37,767 nt of DNA. Origin: Synergistaceae bacterium. GTDB taxonomy: Bacteria; Synergistota; Synergistia; Synergistales; Aminobacteriaceae. This document shows, one piece after another, positions 1 through 6,915 of the stretch; the first letter of the stretch is position 1, and every line of letters starts with the position of its first letter. The stretch lies in NCBI GenBank assembly GCA_031272035.1, contig JAISUO010000092.1:1-37767 (forward strand). The letters run 5' to 3'. A program made the translations under genes and the position numbers. Under the pieces are notes generated by a model, which saw only the letters and a list, made by a program, of their open reading frames with translations, did no database searches and was not told where the DNA came from.

Positions 1-232
1 ACTCCATTCTCGATTCCGCCAATTGAAGCTGCAACGCTTTGTTTTCCTCTTCCAGCGTCGCGTAACGGCTCCTGTCGCCGTCGGATGTGTAGAGCCTGCG
101 CCACCTGTAAAGCATCGTCTCGCTGATCCCCAGATCTGAAGCCACTTCTTTCGCCGTCTTTGGGCTTGCGTGGCTCAGTTTCATCGCATTCTTCCTGAAC
201 TCCTCGTTAAACTTCCGTCTGATTTCCAACAC
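1..232 (-). CDS. IS3-family transposase OrfA (partial, cut by window edge)
   Basis: The reverse-strand frame encodes a helix-turn-helix protein typical of IS3/IS150-group OrfA. It begins LEIRRKFNEEFRK, continues with KTAKEVASDLGISETMLYRWRR (about residues 25-45), the recognition helix-turn-helix, and then enters a leucine/glutamate-rich segment (about residues 60-75) that would start the leucine zipper. The GTG at 232-230 is chosen as start because an AGGAGG lies 12 bases upstream; the TTG next to it is the alternative. Only about 77 codons are inside the window. In this family OrfA binds the IS ends and is joined by frameshifting to the DDE catalytic OrfB. Confidence 0.8.
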   Translation of the reverse strand, partial: MLEIRRKFNEEFRKNAMKLSHASPKTAKEVASDLGISETMLYRWRRLYTSDGDRSRYATLEEENKALQLQLAESRME

Positions 233-300
233 AGTTACAGGTCGCCTCCTCTTTAGTCTGGCTTCCTTAACTTACTGTCCGATATTTTAACGTACTCCCA
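1..300 (-). mobile_element. Left end of an IS3-family insertion sequence
   Basis: The stretch carries the 5' part of an OrfA-type transposase on the minus strand, preceded by about 70 non-coding bases as expected at an IS end. Read on the minus strand, the likely terminus begins TGGGAGTACG at about position 300. IS3-family ends usually start with TG. The rest of the element, including OrfB and the other inverted repeat, lies outside the window, so the boundary and any target duplication cannot be checked. Confidence 0.55.
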
Positions 301-327
301 CCCTTCGACAACTCAAAATCAATACTC

Positions 328-336
328 TGATATAAT
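328..336 (+). promoter_or_regulatory. Extended -10 promoter for the DUF3798 gene
   Basis: TGATATAAT forms an extended -10 (TG-n-TATAAT). A poor -35 match, TCGACA at 305-310, sits 20 bases upstream, so the extended motif would have to carry recognition. The gene's AAGGAG Shine-Dalgarno is at 379-384. The promoter lies just outside the predicted IS end. Confidence 0.5.
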
Positions 337-392
337 TTCGTAAATATTATTCAAAATAAAATATCAATATAATTTAAAAAGGAGCAACAATC

Positions 393-2834
393 ATGAACAA
401 GAAAATAATAGTCGCCATTGCTGTAGTGATGGCAGTTTTTTTAATTTACTTCTTCACCGGAAATTTACAAAACAACCTTCGAGAAGAAAAGGAAAGGCAA
501 AGCACAGCGGGTGTTTCGGGGCCGGCGGTGGCGTCCCCCGATGTTCCACGGGCTGAAGCTCCCTTCCACATCGGTGTTATGACCGGCGGCGGAGCCCAGA
601 GCCTGGACAATCTGCTGGGGGCGAAGGAGGCCCTGAAGCTTTACGGCGACGCGGCGAAAGGCGGCATGATACGCCATGTGACCTACCCGGACAACTTCAT
701 GACGGATATGGAAACCACGATAAATCGACTTGAAGAGCTTGCCGGCGACCCTCTGATGAAGGTGATCGTGGTGAATCAGGCCGTACAGGGCACGGCTGAG
801 GCCTTCAGGACGATTCGCCGAAAACGCCCGGACATCCTGTGTCTGGCGGCTGAAAACCACGAAGATCTCAACGTGATAAGTTCGGTCGCCGACCTCGTTA
901 CCGGAACCGAATTTCTGGCGCGGGGATATGTCATTCCTCTCGCGGCAAAAGAACTGGGAGCGAAAACGCTGGTGCATATTTCCTTTCCGCGTCACATGAT
1001 GTACGAAAACCTCAAACTCAAGCGCGACATCATGGAAGAAGCCTGCAACGACCTGGGGCTGAAGTTTATTTTCGAAAACGTTCCCGATCCACTGGGCGAC
1101 AGCGGCGTCGAAGGCGCGCGCCGGTACATCGTTGACACTTTCCCGAAATGGATTGAAAAATACGGGCCGGATACGGCGTTCTTCTGCACGAACGACAGTC
1201 AGACACTGCCCCTGCTCACTGAAGTCGCCAAGGTGGGGGGATTTTTTGTGGAAGCCGATGTTCCTTCGCCTCTCATGGGCTATCCGGAGGCTTTTGGAGT
1301 GGACGTCAACGGCGATATCGGGAACTGGTCGACCATCATCAGAAAACTGGAGGACGCCGTGGTGAAGGCGGGCGCGGGAGGACGGATGGGAACCTGGGCT
1401 TACTCCACAGGCTATTGCACGACGATGGCTCTGGTGGAATTTGGGAAGCTCGTGACGGAAGGAAAAGTTTCGCTGAAGGACACGAACACATTGCTTCAAT
1501 GCCTCAAAAAATTCTCGTCGGGCGCCGAGTGGAGCGGAAACCATTACTATGCCCCGCCCGCCGGAAAACGCATGGATAACGTGTTCTTCGTTTATCAGGA
1601 CATCTATATATTCGGTAAGGGGTATATGGGGACCACCAGTATATCGGTTCCTGAAAAATATTATAAAAAGGGCGTCGCACAGGAGTCCGCCGAAAAAACG
1701 GCGACAAAAGAGGAAACGGGGATTCACATCGGCATCGTTACCGGCGATTCGTCTCAGAGCGTGGACGACTGGCTGGGAGGACTGGAATTTGTCAGACGGT
1801 ACGGCAGCGTGGAGGAGGGCGGTCTCGTGCGTCATTTGATCTACGCGAACGATTTCATGGAGAAAAAAGACAACACGACCGCGCTGATTGCGGGTCTGGC
1901 CGACGATCCGCTGATGAAGGTCATCGTCATCAATCAGGCCGTTCCGGGAACCGCCGAGGCCCTGAAGCTCATCAAATCGCGCCGTCCCGACATCGTCTGC
2001 CTCGCGGGAGAGATACACGAGAGTCTGGATGAGGTTGCGCCCTTCGCGGACCTGGTTCTCACCAGCGACAACATCTCCCGGGGATACCTCATCCCGTACA
2101 TGGCGAAGTCGCTGGGCGCAAAAACCTTTGTGCATATCTCCTTTTCCCGTCACATGGGTTACGCGCATCTGAAGCGAGGGTTCAATATCATGCAAACCGC
2201 CTGCGAGGAATTGGGGATAAGTTTCGTCCCGGAGGAGGCGCCGGATCCCACGGGACCGGAGGGTATAGAGGGCGCGGCAGAATTTATTCTGAACATCTTT
2301 CCGGAATGGGCCCAAAAATACGGTCCTGACACGGTTTATTTCTGTACCAACGACGCCCATACCGCGCCTGTTCTTCAGGGCGTGGCGAAGTGGGGCGGTT
2401 ATTTCGTGGAGGCGGAGCTTCCCTCTCCTCTCATGGGATATCCGGAGGCCTTCAATGTGGACGTTTCGGACGACATGGGAGACTGGCCCGGGATTCTGAG
2501 CCGGGTGGAAAAAGCCGTTTTGACCGCGGGAGGCGGCGGGCGCATGGGAACCTGGACGTACTCCCTGGGGTACTGCCAGACGGCGGGCCTGGCGGAGTTT
2601 GGCAAACGCATCGTGGAGGGGAGCGCGAATATTGCCGATACCCGGATGCTGCTGGATTGTTTCGAGATTTATTCGCCCGGAGCGAAGTGGAACGGGACGT
2701 ATTATACGGACTCCATCACCGGAAAACCCATGAGGAACTATTTTCTCGTTTATCAGGACACTTACATTTTTGGAAAAGGTTACATGAACGCCACAAGCGT
2801 AGCGATTCCGGAAAAATTTCTTTTTGTCCAATAG
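393..2834 (+). CDS. Exported protein with two fused DUF3798 domains
   Basis: This 813-residue protein has an N-terminal hydrophobic segment (about residues 5-22) that acts as signal peptide or membrane anchor; no lipobox cysteine is seen. Two homologous halves follow, at residues 58 to about 425 and 444-813, joined by a charged linker. Each half opens with HIG-V-TG and repeats PLMKVIV-NQAV, GAKT-VHISF-RHM, KYGPDT-FCTND and PSPLMGYPEAF. The fold resembles a periplasmic binding protein, which agrees with the DUF3798 family, whose members are exported and of unknown ligand. Single-domain proteins of about 400 residues are the usual form, so this looks like an internal gene duplication. Start: ATG with AAGGAG eight bases upstream. 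It is monocistronic and ends at a strong hairpin. Function is unknown; ligand binding outside the cytoplasm is inferred. Confidence 0.8.
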   Translation: MNKKIIVAIAVVMAVFLIYFFTGNLQNNLREEKERQSTAGVSGPAVASPDVPRAEAPFHIGVMTGGGAQSLDNLLGAKEALKLYGDAAKGGMIRHVTYPDNFMTDMETTINRLEELAGDPLMKVIVVNQAVQGTAEAFRTIRRKRPDILCLAAENHEDLNVISSVADLVTGTEFLARGYVIPLAAKELGAKTLVHISFPRHMMYENLKLKRDIMEEACNDLGLKFIFENVPDPLGDSGVEGARRYIVDTFPKWIEKYGPDTAFFCTNDSQTLPLLTEVAKVGGFFVEADVPSPLMGYPEAFGVDVNGDIGNWSTIIRKLEDAVVKAGAGGRMGTWAYSTGYCTTMALVEFGKLVTEGKVSLKDTNTLLQCLKKFSSGAEWSGNHYYAPPAGKRMDNVFFVYQDIYIFGKGYMGTTSISVPEKYYKKGVAQESAEKTATKEETGIHIGIVTGDSSQSVDDWLGGLEFVRRYGSVEEGGLVRHLIYANDFMEKKDNTTALIAGLADDPLMKVIVINQAVPGTAEALKLIKSRRPDIVCLAGEIHESLDEVAPFADLVLTSDNISRGYLIPYMAKSLGAKTFVHISFSRHMGYAHLKRGFNIMQTACEELGISFVPEEAPDPTGPEGIEGAAEFILNIFPEWAQKYGPDTVYFCTNDAHTAPVLQGVAKWGGYFVEAELPSPLMGYPEAFNVDVSDDMGDWPGILSRVEKAVLTAGGGGRMGTWTYSLGYCQTAGLAEFGKRIVEGSANIADTRMLLDCFEIYSPGAKWNGTYYTDSITGKPMRNYFLVYQDTYIFGKGYMNATSVAIPEKFLFVQ

Positions 2835-2861
2835 AACGGCGGCGTCTCGCCGGAGCAGTTG

Positions 2862-2900
2862 CAATCCCCCTCCTGAATTTCGCGGGAGGGGGTTGTTTTT
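2862..2900 (+). terminator. Intrinsic terminator after the DUF3798 gene
   Basis: CCCCCTCC pairs with GGAGGGGG around a ten-base loop and is followed by a run of T at about 2895-2900. It lies between the stop of the DUF3798 gene and the stop of the convergent tyrosine phenol-lyase gene. The T tract favours the plus direction. Confidence 0.8.
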
Positions 2901-2910
2901 TCTGAGTTTA

Positions 2911-4359
2911 TTACAGGCTGTCGCCCAGGTCCTGGCGGAATTTTCGAGCCAGTTTTTCGGGCCAGTCGCTGACGGCGGTCAATTTCCCGCTGAAGAAACG
3001 AAGTATTTTCGGCTCGTTGACCCACTTCAGCCCGCCGACCAGGTTTCTGTTCTCGAAAAGCCAGTGGATGCGGTCGACGGCGTATTTGACCTGAGAAAGA
3101 GTGAAGACCCGTCGAGGCAGGGCCAGCCTCAGGAGTTCCACATCACAGAGGTGCTCCGAGCCGTCGGAGTTGCGTTCCTCCGACAGAGTGCCCCGCTCCA
3201 TGCCCCTCATCCCTCCGGCCAGGAAAACCGCCGCCGCCAGAGACCCCGCAGTAAATTCCTCCTGGGACACGTGCGGCAGAAATTCCCTGGCGTTCAGATG
3301 GCACCCCAGACCGCCGGCCGGCGTGACCACAGGGATTTTGCGGGCGATGAGCTCGGCCGCCATAAAACCGATGAACTCCGGTCCGTGACGGATCATGTCG
3401 AAGTCCATGGTCTCCTCCAGCCCCACCGCGATGGCCTCGATTTCCCGCACCGACATGCCGCCGTAGGTGAGGAACCCCTCGTACAGGGGAACGAACTCCA
3501 GCATGGCCTCGTACAGTTTCGCATCGCCGGTAAGGATCGCCCCGCCCCGGGCACAGCCCAGCTTGCGGGCGGAAAAGTAGACAATGTCGGCGGCGTCCGC
3601 TATGCTGCGGGTGATTTCACGTATGGACCTGTTTTTCTGAGATTCCTCACGGGTCTTTATGAAGTAGAGGTTATCCGCCAAAAGAGAGGCGTCCAGAACC
3701 AGCGGGATTTTGTGGGCCCTGCAAAGTTCGCTGGTCTCCTTCAGGTTGGCCAGGGACCAGGGTTGGCCTCCGATCAGGTTCGTTCCCGCTTCCATGCGGA
3801 CAAAGGGGATGTTGCCGGCAGATTTTTCAAGGATTTTTTTTAGCCCGGGGATGTTCATGTTGCCCTTGAAAGGCTCTGTGCTGGACAGGTTCATGGCCTC
3901 CGGAAGGAAACACTCCGCCACCGTCCCGCCCCGAAGTCCGATGTGGGCTTTTGTGGTGGTGAAATGGTAATTCATGGGCACGACGCTGCCTTTTGTAACA
4001 AAGGCGCTGGCGAGAATATTTTCCGCCGCGCGACCCTGGTGGGCCGGGAGGATGAACTCCTTGCCGAAAATCGAGCGCGTGGCCTCACTCAGACGCTCGA
4101 AACTCATGGATCCGGCGTAACTGTCGTCCGCGGTCATCATGGACGCCAGCTGTCTGTCGCTCATAGCGTTGACGCCGCTGTCCGTCAGCATGTCCAGGAA
4201 GACGGATTTGTTTTTCAGCAAAAACGTGTTGAACCCGGCTTCCCGTATCGCCGTAACCCGTTCTTCGATCGGGATGAGGTCCAGCTTCTGTATGATGCGC
4301 ACCTTGTGCATCTCCAGGGGAAAATTCTCGCCGCCAAAAAAATGGATAACCTGATTCAC
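2911..4359 (-). CDS. tpl: Tyrosine phenol-lyase (PLP beta-eliminating lyase)
   Basis: The 482-residue protein matches the tyrosine phenol-lyase/tryptophanase family along its length (usual length 455-475). The family splits L-Tyr into phenol, pyruvate and ammonia, or Trp into indole. Residues that favour tyrosine are present: Thr134 in YHFTTT, where tryptophanase has Asp, and Arg389 in MERG, where tryptophanase has Ile; in Citrobacter TPL these are Thr124 and Arg381 and contact the phenol. The PLP lysine is Lys266 in SARKLG, Asp223 would pair with the pyridine nitrogen, and Arg411 is the carboxylate-binding arginine. Two oddities: the family DATR motif is DASL here (Arg to Leu226), and the SGKKD/SAKKD motif reads SARKL. 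The GTG start has AAGGAG nine bases upstream. Expression appears to be governed by a leader peptide and attenuator upstream. The cytosolic role is tyrosine catabolism; specificity is inferred. Confidence 0.85.
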   Translation of the reverse strand: MNQVIHFFGGENFPLEMHKVRIIQKLDLIPIEERVTAIREAGFNTFLLKNKSVFLDMLTDSGVNAMSDRQLASMMTADDSYAGSMSFERLSEATRSIFGKEFILPAHQGRAAENILASAFVTKGSVVPMNYHFTTTKAHIGLRGGTVAECFLPEAMNLSSTEPFKGNMNIPGLKKILEKSAGNIPFVRMEAGTNLIGGQPWSLANLKETSELCRAHKIPLVLDASLLADNLYFIKTREESQKNRSIREITRSIADAADIVYFSARKLGCARGGAILTGDAKLYEAMLEFVPLYEGFLTYGGMSVREIEAIAVGLEETMDFDMIRHGPEFIGFMAAELIARKIPVVTPAGGLGCHLNAREFLPHVSQEEFTAGSLAAAVFLAGGMRGMERGTLSEERNSDGSEHLCDVELLRLALPRRVFTLSQVKYAVDRIHWLFENRNLVGGLKWVNEPKILRFFSGKLTAVSDWPEKLARKFRQDLGDSL

Positions 4360-4393
4360 TTCTGATCACTCCTTTGTAATTTGTGCAAACCAT

Positions 4394-4438
4394 AAAAAAA
4401 CGAGGGTCCTTCCCCCTTGTTTCGGTGAAGGACCCTCG
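4394..4438 (-). terminator. Intrinsic terminator in the tpl leader (attenuator)
   Basis: On the minus strand CGAGGGTCCTTC (4438-4427) pairs perfectly over 12 bp with GAAGGACCCTCG (4412-4401) around a 14-base loop. Seven consecutive T (4400-4394) follow. It lies 42 bases after the stop of the Tyr-rich leader peptide and 34 bases before the tpl start. It therefore sits inside the transcript of tpl and not after a gene, as expected for an attenuator. Confidence 0.85.
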
Positions 4439-4479
4439 TGAGAACCGCACAGTCTGTCGTTCTGTGTACAGGCCAAAAG

Positions 4480-4563
4480 TTACAAGCCCGGCATCCTCAC
4501 TGGTCCAGACTCGTAATAATAGTAATAAGCGTACACAAAACCGGCAACAAACGACTTTAGCAT
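4480..4563 (-). CDS. Tyrosine-rich leader peptide of tpl (27 residues)
   Basis: A short frame opens with ATG at 4563-4561. It encodes MLKSFVAGFV, then YAYYYYY, then a tail ending in MPGL and a TAA stop at 4482-4480. Six of seven consecutive codons at 4533-4513 except one Ala are Tyr (TAC/TAT). A GAGGAG Shine-Dalgarno (4582-4577) lies 13 bases upstream, somewhat far. The frame starts about 30 bases downstream of the predicted transcription start and is followed by an intrinsic terminator and then tpl. This is the arrangement of amino-acid leader peptides that control attenuation, here matching the substrate of the downstream enzyme. It could work by stalling at uncharged tRNA-Tyr or by a TnaC-like response to free tyrosine; the sequence does not decide which. 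Confidence 0.8.
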   Translation of the reverse strand: MLKSFVAGFVYAYYYYYESGPVRMPGL

Positions 4564-4599
4564 CCTGACACACTGTCTCCTCAAAAAATGATTTCGGAA

Positions 4600-4628
4600 A
4601 GGATAGCACACCTTTTTTCCACTGTCAA
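4600..4628 (-). promoter_or_regulatory. Sigma70-type promoter of the tpl leader
   Basis: On the minus strand a perfect TTGACA (-35, 4628-4623) is separated by 17 bases from TATCCT (-10, 4605-4600). Transcription would start near 4593, just ahead of the leader peptide's Shine-Dalgarno. Confidence 0.75.
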
Positions 4629-4641
4629 ATTGCTTTTGACA
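4623..4641. promoter_or_regulatory. 19-bp inverted repeat over the tpl -35 box
   Basis: TGTCAAA, a five-base spacer and TTTGACA form a perfect inverted repeat with 7-bp arms. The left arm contains the -35 hexamer of the tpl promoter (minus strand). The shape recalls TyrR boxes (TGTAAA-N6-TTTACA) but differs in sequence and spacing. It is a candidate operator; the binding protein is unknown and none is encoded nearby. Confidence 0.45.
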
Positions 4642-4697
4642 AATGCATGTTTACGCCTGGCGACGCCGTTTTTGAAGTGAATCGGGATATGCGGACG

Positions 4698-4706
4698 TGT
4701 TAAGAT
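4698..4706 (+). promoter_or_regulatory. Possible extended -10 promoter for msrB
   Basis: TGTTAAGAT reads as TG-n-TAAGAT, about 45 bases before the msrB start. No convincing -35 at 17 bases was found; the plus-strand TTGACA at 4636-4641 is too far away and is explained by the inverted repeat. Confidence 0.3.
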
Positions 4707-4750
4707 AGGGCGGTATAACGTTTTTGCCGAAGGAGGGCCTGTGTAAAAAT

Positions 4751-5233
4751 ATGCGAAATGAAAAAGAGGCGCAAGTGGAAGTCGATCCCGGGGGCTACCA
4801 GCGGCCTTCGGAGGAAGAGCTTCGAAAGACTCTCACGGACATGCAGTATCGCGTCACGCAGAACTCCGCCACGGAGCCTCCCTTTGCCAATGAATTTTAC
4901 GCTCAGAAGGATGCGGGGCTCTACGTGGACGTGGTGACGGGAGAACCGCTGTTCTCGTCTCTGGATAAATACGACTCCGGCTGCGGCTGGCCCAGCTTCA
5001 CCCGTCCGATAGACTCGCAGGTGATAAGAGAACGAACGGACACCAGCCATGGCATGATTCGCTCGGAGGTTCGCAGCCGCGTCGGCGATTCCCACCTTGG
5101 GCACGTTTTCGGGGACGGCCCTCTGGATAAGGGCGGGATGCGGTATTGCATCAACAGCGCCGCCCTTCGTTTTATTCCCGTCGGAGACCTCGAAAAGGAA
5201 GGCTACGGAGCGTTCAAAAAATTGTTTGAGTAA
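4751..5233 (+). CDS. msrB: Peptide-methionine (R)-S-oxide reductase MsrB
   Basis: The protein of about 160 residues is a single-domain MsrB, which reduces the R epimer of methionine sulfoxide in oxidised proteins using thioredoxin. Family motifs are in order: [13 protein letters not shown], the SGCGWPSF segment, [11 protein letters not shown], and [13 protein letters not shown], which carries the catalytic cysteine. No MsrA domain is fused and no msrA is adjacent. The ATG at 4751 is chosen because an AAGGAGG lies at 4730-4736, though at 14 bases it is distant; an upstream in-frame TTG at 4724 lacks a ribosome site. It is divergent from tpl and shares its promoter region. The end of the gene shows a 15-bp duplication that copies the last four codons and the stop. 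Confidence 0.9.
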   Translation: MRNEKEAQVEVDPGGYQRPSEEELRKTLTDMQYRVTQNSATEPPFANEFYAQKDAGLYVDVVTGEPLFSSLDKYDSGCGWPSFTRPIDSQVIRERTDTSHGMIRSEVRSRVGDSHLGHVFGDGPLDKGGMRYCINSAALRFIPVGDLEKEGYGAFKKLFE

Positions 5234-5248
5234 AAATTGTTTGAATAA
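5219..5248 (+). repeat. 15-bp tandem duplication of the msrB 3' end and stop
   Basis: AAATTGTTTGAGTAA is followed directly by AAATTGTTTGAATAA. Each unit reads Lys-Leu-Phe-Glu-stop in the msrB frame with one silent difference (GAG/GAA). The second copy gives a back-up stop. The rest of the gap to 5422 holds no gene or clear terminator that I could see. Confidence 0.8.
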
Positions 5249-5422
5249 AGACGTTTACGCGTCGGACCGGCGGGAGAAATCGAATTTTGGCGTTTGATAC
5301 CAATTTGAAGTAAAAGGCCTGATGAAAAAACTAAGCGACTCACGCGGCTCATACTTCACCGGTTCGCTGCTTATAAAGTTAGAATAGCTAAAAGCAATGA
5401 TATTCAAACATTAGCTTCTTCA

Positions 5423-6778
5423 TTAACGCTCGATTGAAAGCAAATTGGTATGAACCTCGAAAACGTACCAGAGCGTGATCCAGATTCCCCGGGCCGCCGC
5501 CCCCAGGGTGATTCCCCACCAGATGCCCTCCGCGCCCCAGCCGGCGTTGTGAGCCAGAAAGTACCCCAAAAGGACGCGAAGGCCGTTGCAGACGGTGGTG
5601 ACAATGGAGGGAGGGAGCGTTTTGCCCAGTCCTCTGAAGGACCCGGCTGCCGTGCACTCAAAACAGCTCAGGATCTGGGAGACGGCCATGATGCGAAGGA
5701 AAACGCCTCCCATTTTCACCAGGGCGGGGTCGGGCAGGAACAGTCCGAAAAGCGTCGAGCCGAAAAAAAAGAGAACGACGGTGACCAGAAGCCCCCAGAG
5801 TGACGTACAGAGAAGGGCGATCCGGAAACAGCTCCGTATCCGCGCCCATTCGCCCGCCCCGCAGTTTTGTCCGACGAAGGCGGTAATCGCCGAGGCGAAC
5901 CCGACACAGGCAAGCCAGCACATGGCCTCCAGCTGACTGCCCAGCCGGTAGACGGCGATGGCCGGAGCCCCGAACCCGGCGACGAAACGGGAGAGAATCA
6001 TGGAAAAGAAGGCGAAAAGATTGCTTTCCAGTCCCACGGGAAGGCTCCATTTTAAAATTTGCAGAAGGCGGCGGGCTTCTATTTTTCCGTTGAAGGGATA
6101 ACGCTGGAAGGGACGATCCTTTTTTCGGGCGAGAGCGGCCAGAGACAGAGTTCCGGCCAGGATCTGGGCGACGACCGTGGCCTGAGCGGCTCCTGTGACG
6201 CCCATCCCGAAAGTGAAGATGAACAGCGGATCGAGAACGACGTTGCACAATAGGCCTGCCAGGTTGATCAGAAAGGGAACTCTGGAGTTTCCGGACCCGT
6301 TGAACGTTCCCGCCGCGGTGGCCGTTATGAAGGCGAAGGGCATACCGACGGCGGCTGTGGCCAGGTAACAAACCGCGTCCGCGGCCACGGAAATTTCCCG
6401 AATCCTGAAAAATCCAATGAGGGGCGCGGCGAGAAAATAACAGATCAGGGCGTAAGACAGGCCGATTATGCCGGCGAGACAAAGGGAGTTCTGCGAATAT
6501 TTCCCGGCCTCTTCCGGCTCCCCTCTGCCGAAACTCTGAGCCACGCCGATTTCGGCGCCCATCCTCCCCAGGTACATGAGGCCGTTCGCCAGCCACATAT
6601 ACATCCCCGCCGCTCCGGCGGAGGCCACGGCGTCGCTTCCAATCCTGCCGAGCATGAACATGTCCACCAGATTGTAGCTGAACAGAAGAAACTGTGTTCC
6701 GATGATGGGGGTCGCGATCATCAGCAGCTTTCCGACGATGCTGCCCTGGGTCAGGTCGTATTTTTGATCTCTCGTCAC
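5423..6778 (-). CDS. MATE-family multidrug/metabolite exporter
   Basis: The 451-residue integral membrane protein has about twelve hydrophobic segments in two pseudo-symmetric halves, the MATE (MatE) architecture. MATE proteins expel cationic or other small molecules in exchange for Na+ or H+. Family features include the N-terminal GSIVGKLLMIATPIIG segment, LVDMFMLGRIGSDAVAS in the first helix pair, and the matching FVAGFGAPAIAVYRLGSQLEAM in the second half. The GTG at 6778 is the first usable start; the Shine-Dalgarno is weak. It stands alone between msrB and the diguanylate cyclase gene, so its substrate cannot be inferred from context. Confidence 0.88.
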   Translation of the reverse strand: MTRDQKYDLTQGSIVGKLLMIATPIIGTQFLLFSYNLVDMFMLGRIGSDAVASAGAAGMYMWLANGLMYLGRMGAEIGVAQSFGRGEPEEAGKYSQNSLCLAGIIGLSYALICYFLAAPLIGFFRIREISVAADAVCYLATAAVGMPFAFITATAAGTFNGSGNSRVPFLINLAGLLCNVVLDPLFIFTFGMGVTGAAQATVVAQILAGTLSLAALARKKDRPFQRYPFNGKIEARRLLQILKWSLPVGLESNLFAFFSMILSRFVAGFGAPAIAVYRLGSQLEAMCWLACVGFASAITAFVGQNCGAGEWARIRSCFRIALLCTSLWGLLVTVVLFFFGSTLFGLFLPDPALVKMGGVFLRIMAVSQILSCFECTAAGSFRGLGKTLPPSIVTTVCNGLRVLLGYFLAHNAGWGAEGIWWGITLGAAARGIWITLWYVFEVHTNLLSIER

Positions 6779-6915
6779 GCTTTCACATCGCCGTTCATCA
6801 TTGCCGTATTTTTAAAAGGTTATAATATCATAATGGGCGTCTCCAGGTTATTATTAAAAAAAGAAGTGCCCGATGAGGTGTGTTTCGCAGAACGTGGGAG
6901 AGGGAGTGTTGTGCC

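Noticed and set aside
465-2864. Long open frame (about 800 codons) on the minus strand opposite the DUF3798 gene
   Set aside because: No ribosome site and no recognisable domain. The composition mirrors the plus gene, which has a signal segment, family motifs and a good start.
2911-4359. Tryptophanase as the identity of the PLP lyase
   Set aside because: Thr134 and Arg389 match the phenol-binding residues of tyrosine phenol-lyase, where tryptophanase has Asp and Ile, and the leader codes for tyrosine.
4383-4568. Plus-strand frame of 61 codons over the leader and terminator
   Set aside because: It has no ribosome site and crosses a strong hairpin; the structure is explained by the minus-strand attenuator.
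4085-4609. Leu-rich frame overlapping the leader peptide on the minus strand
   Set aside because: It runs through the terminator into the tpl gene in another frame. The Tyr-rich frame has its own ATG, ribosome site and stop and fits the enzyme.
5234-5422. Small RNA or terminator between msrB and the MATE gene
   Set aside because: No hairpin with a T tract or other signature was found; nothing beyond the tandem duplication is supported.
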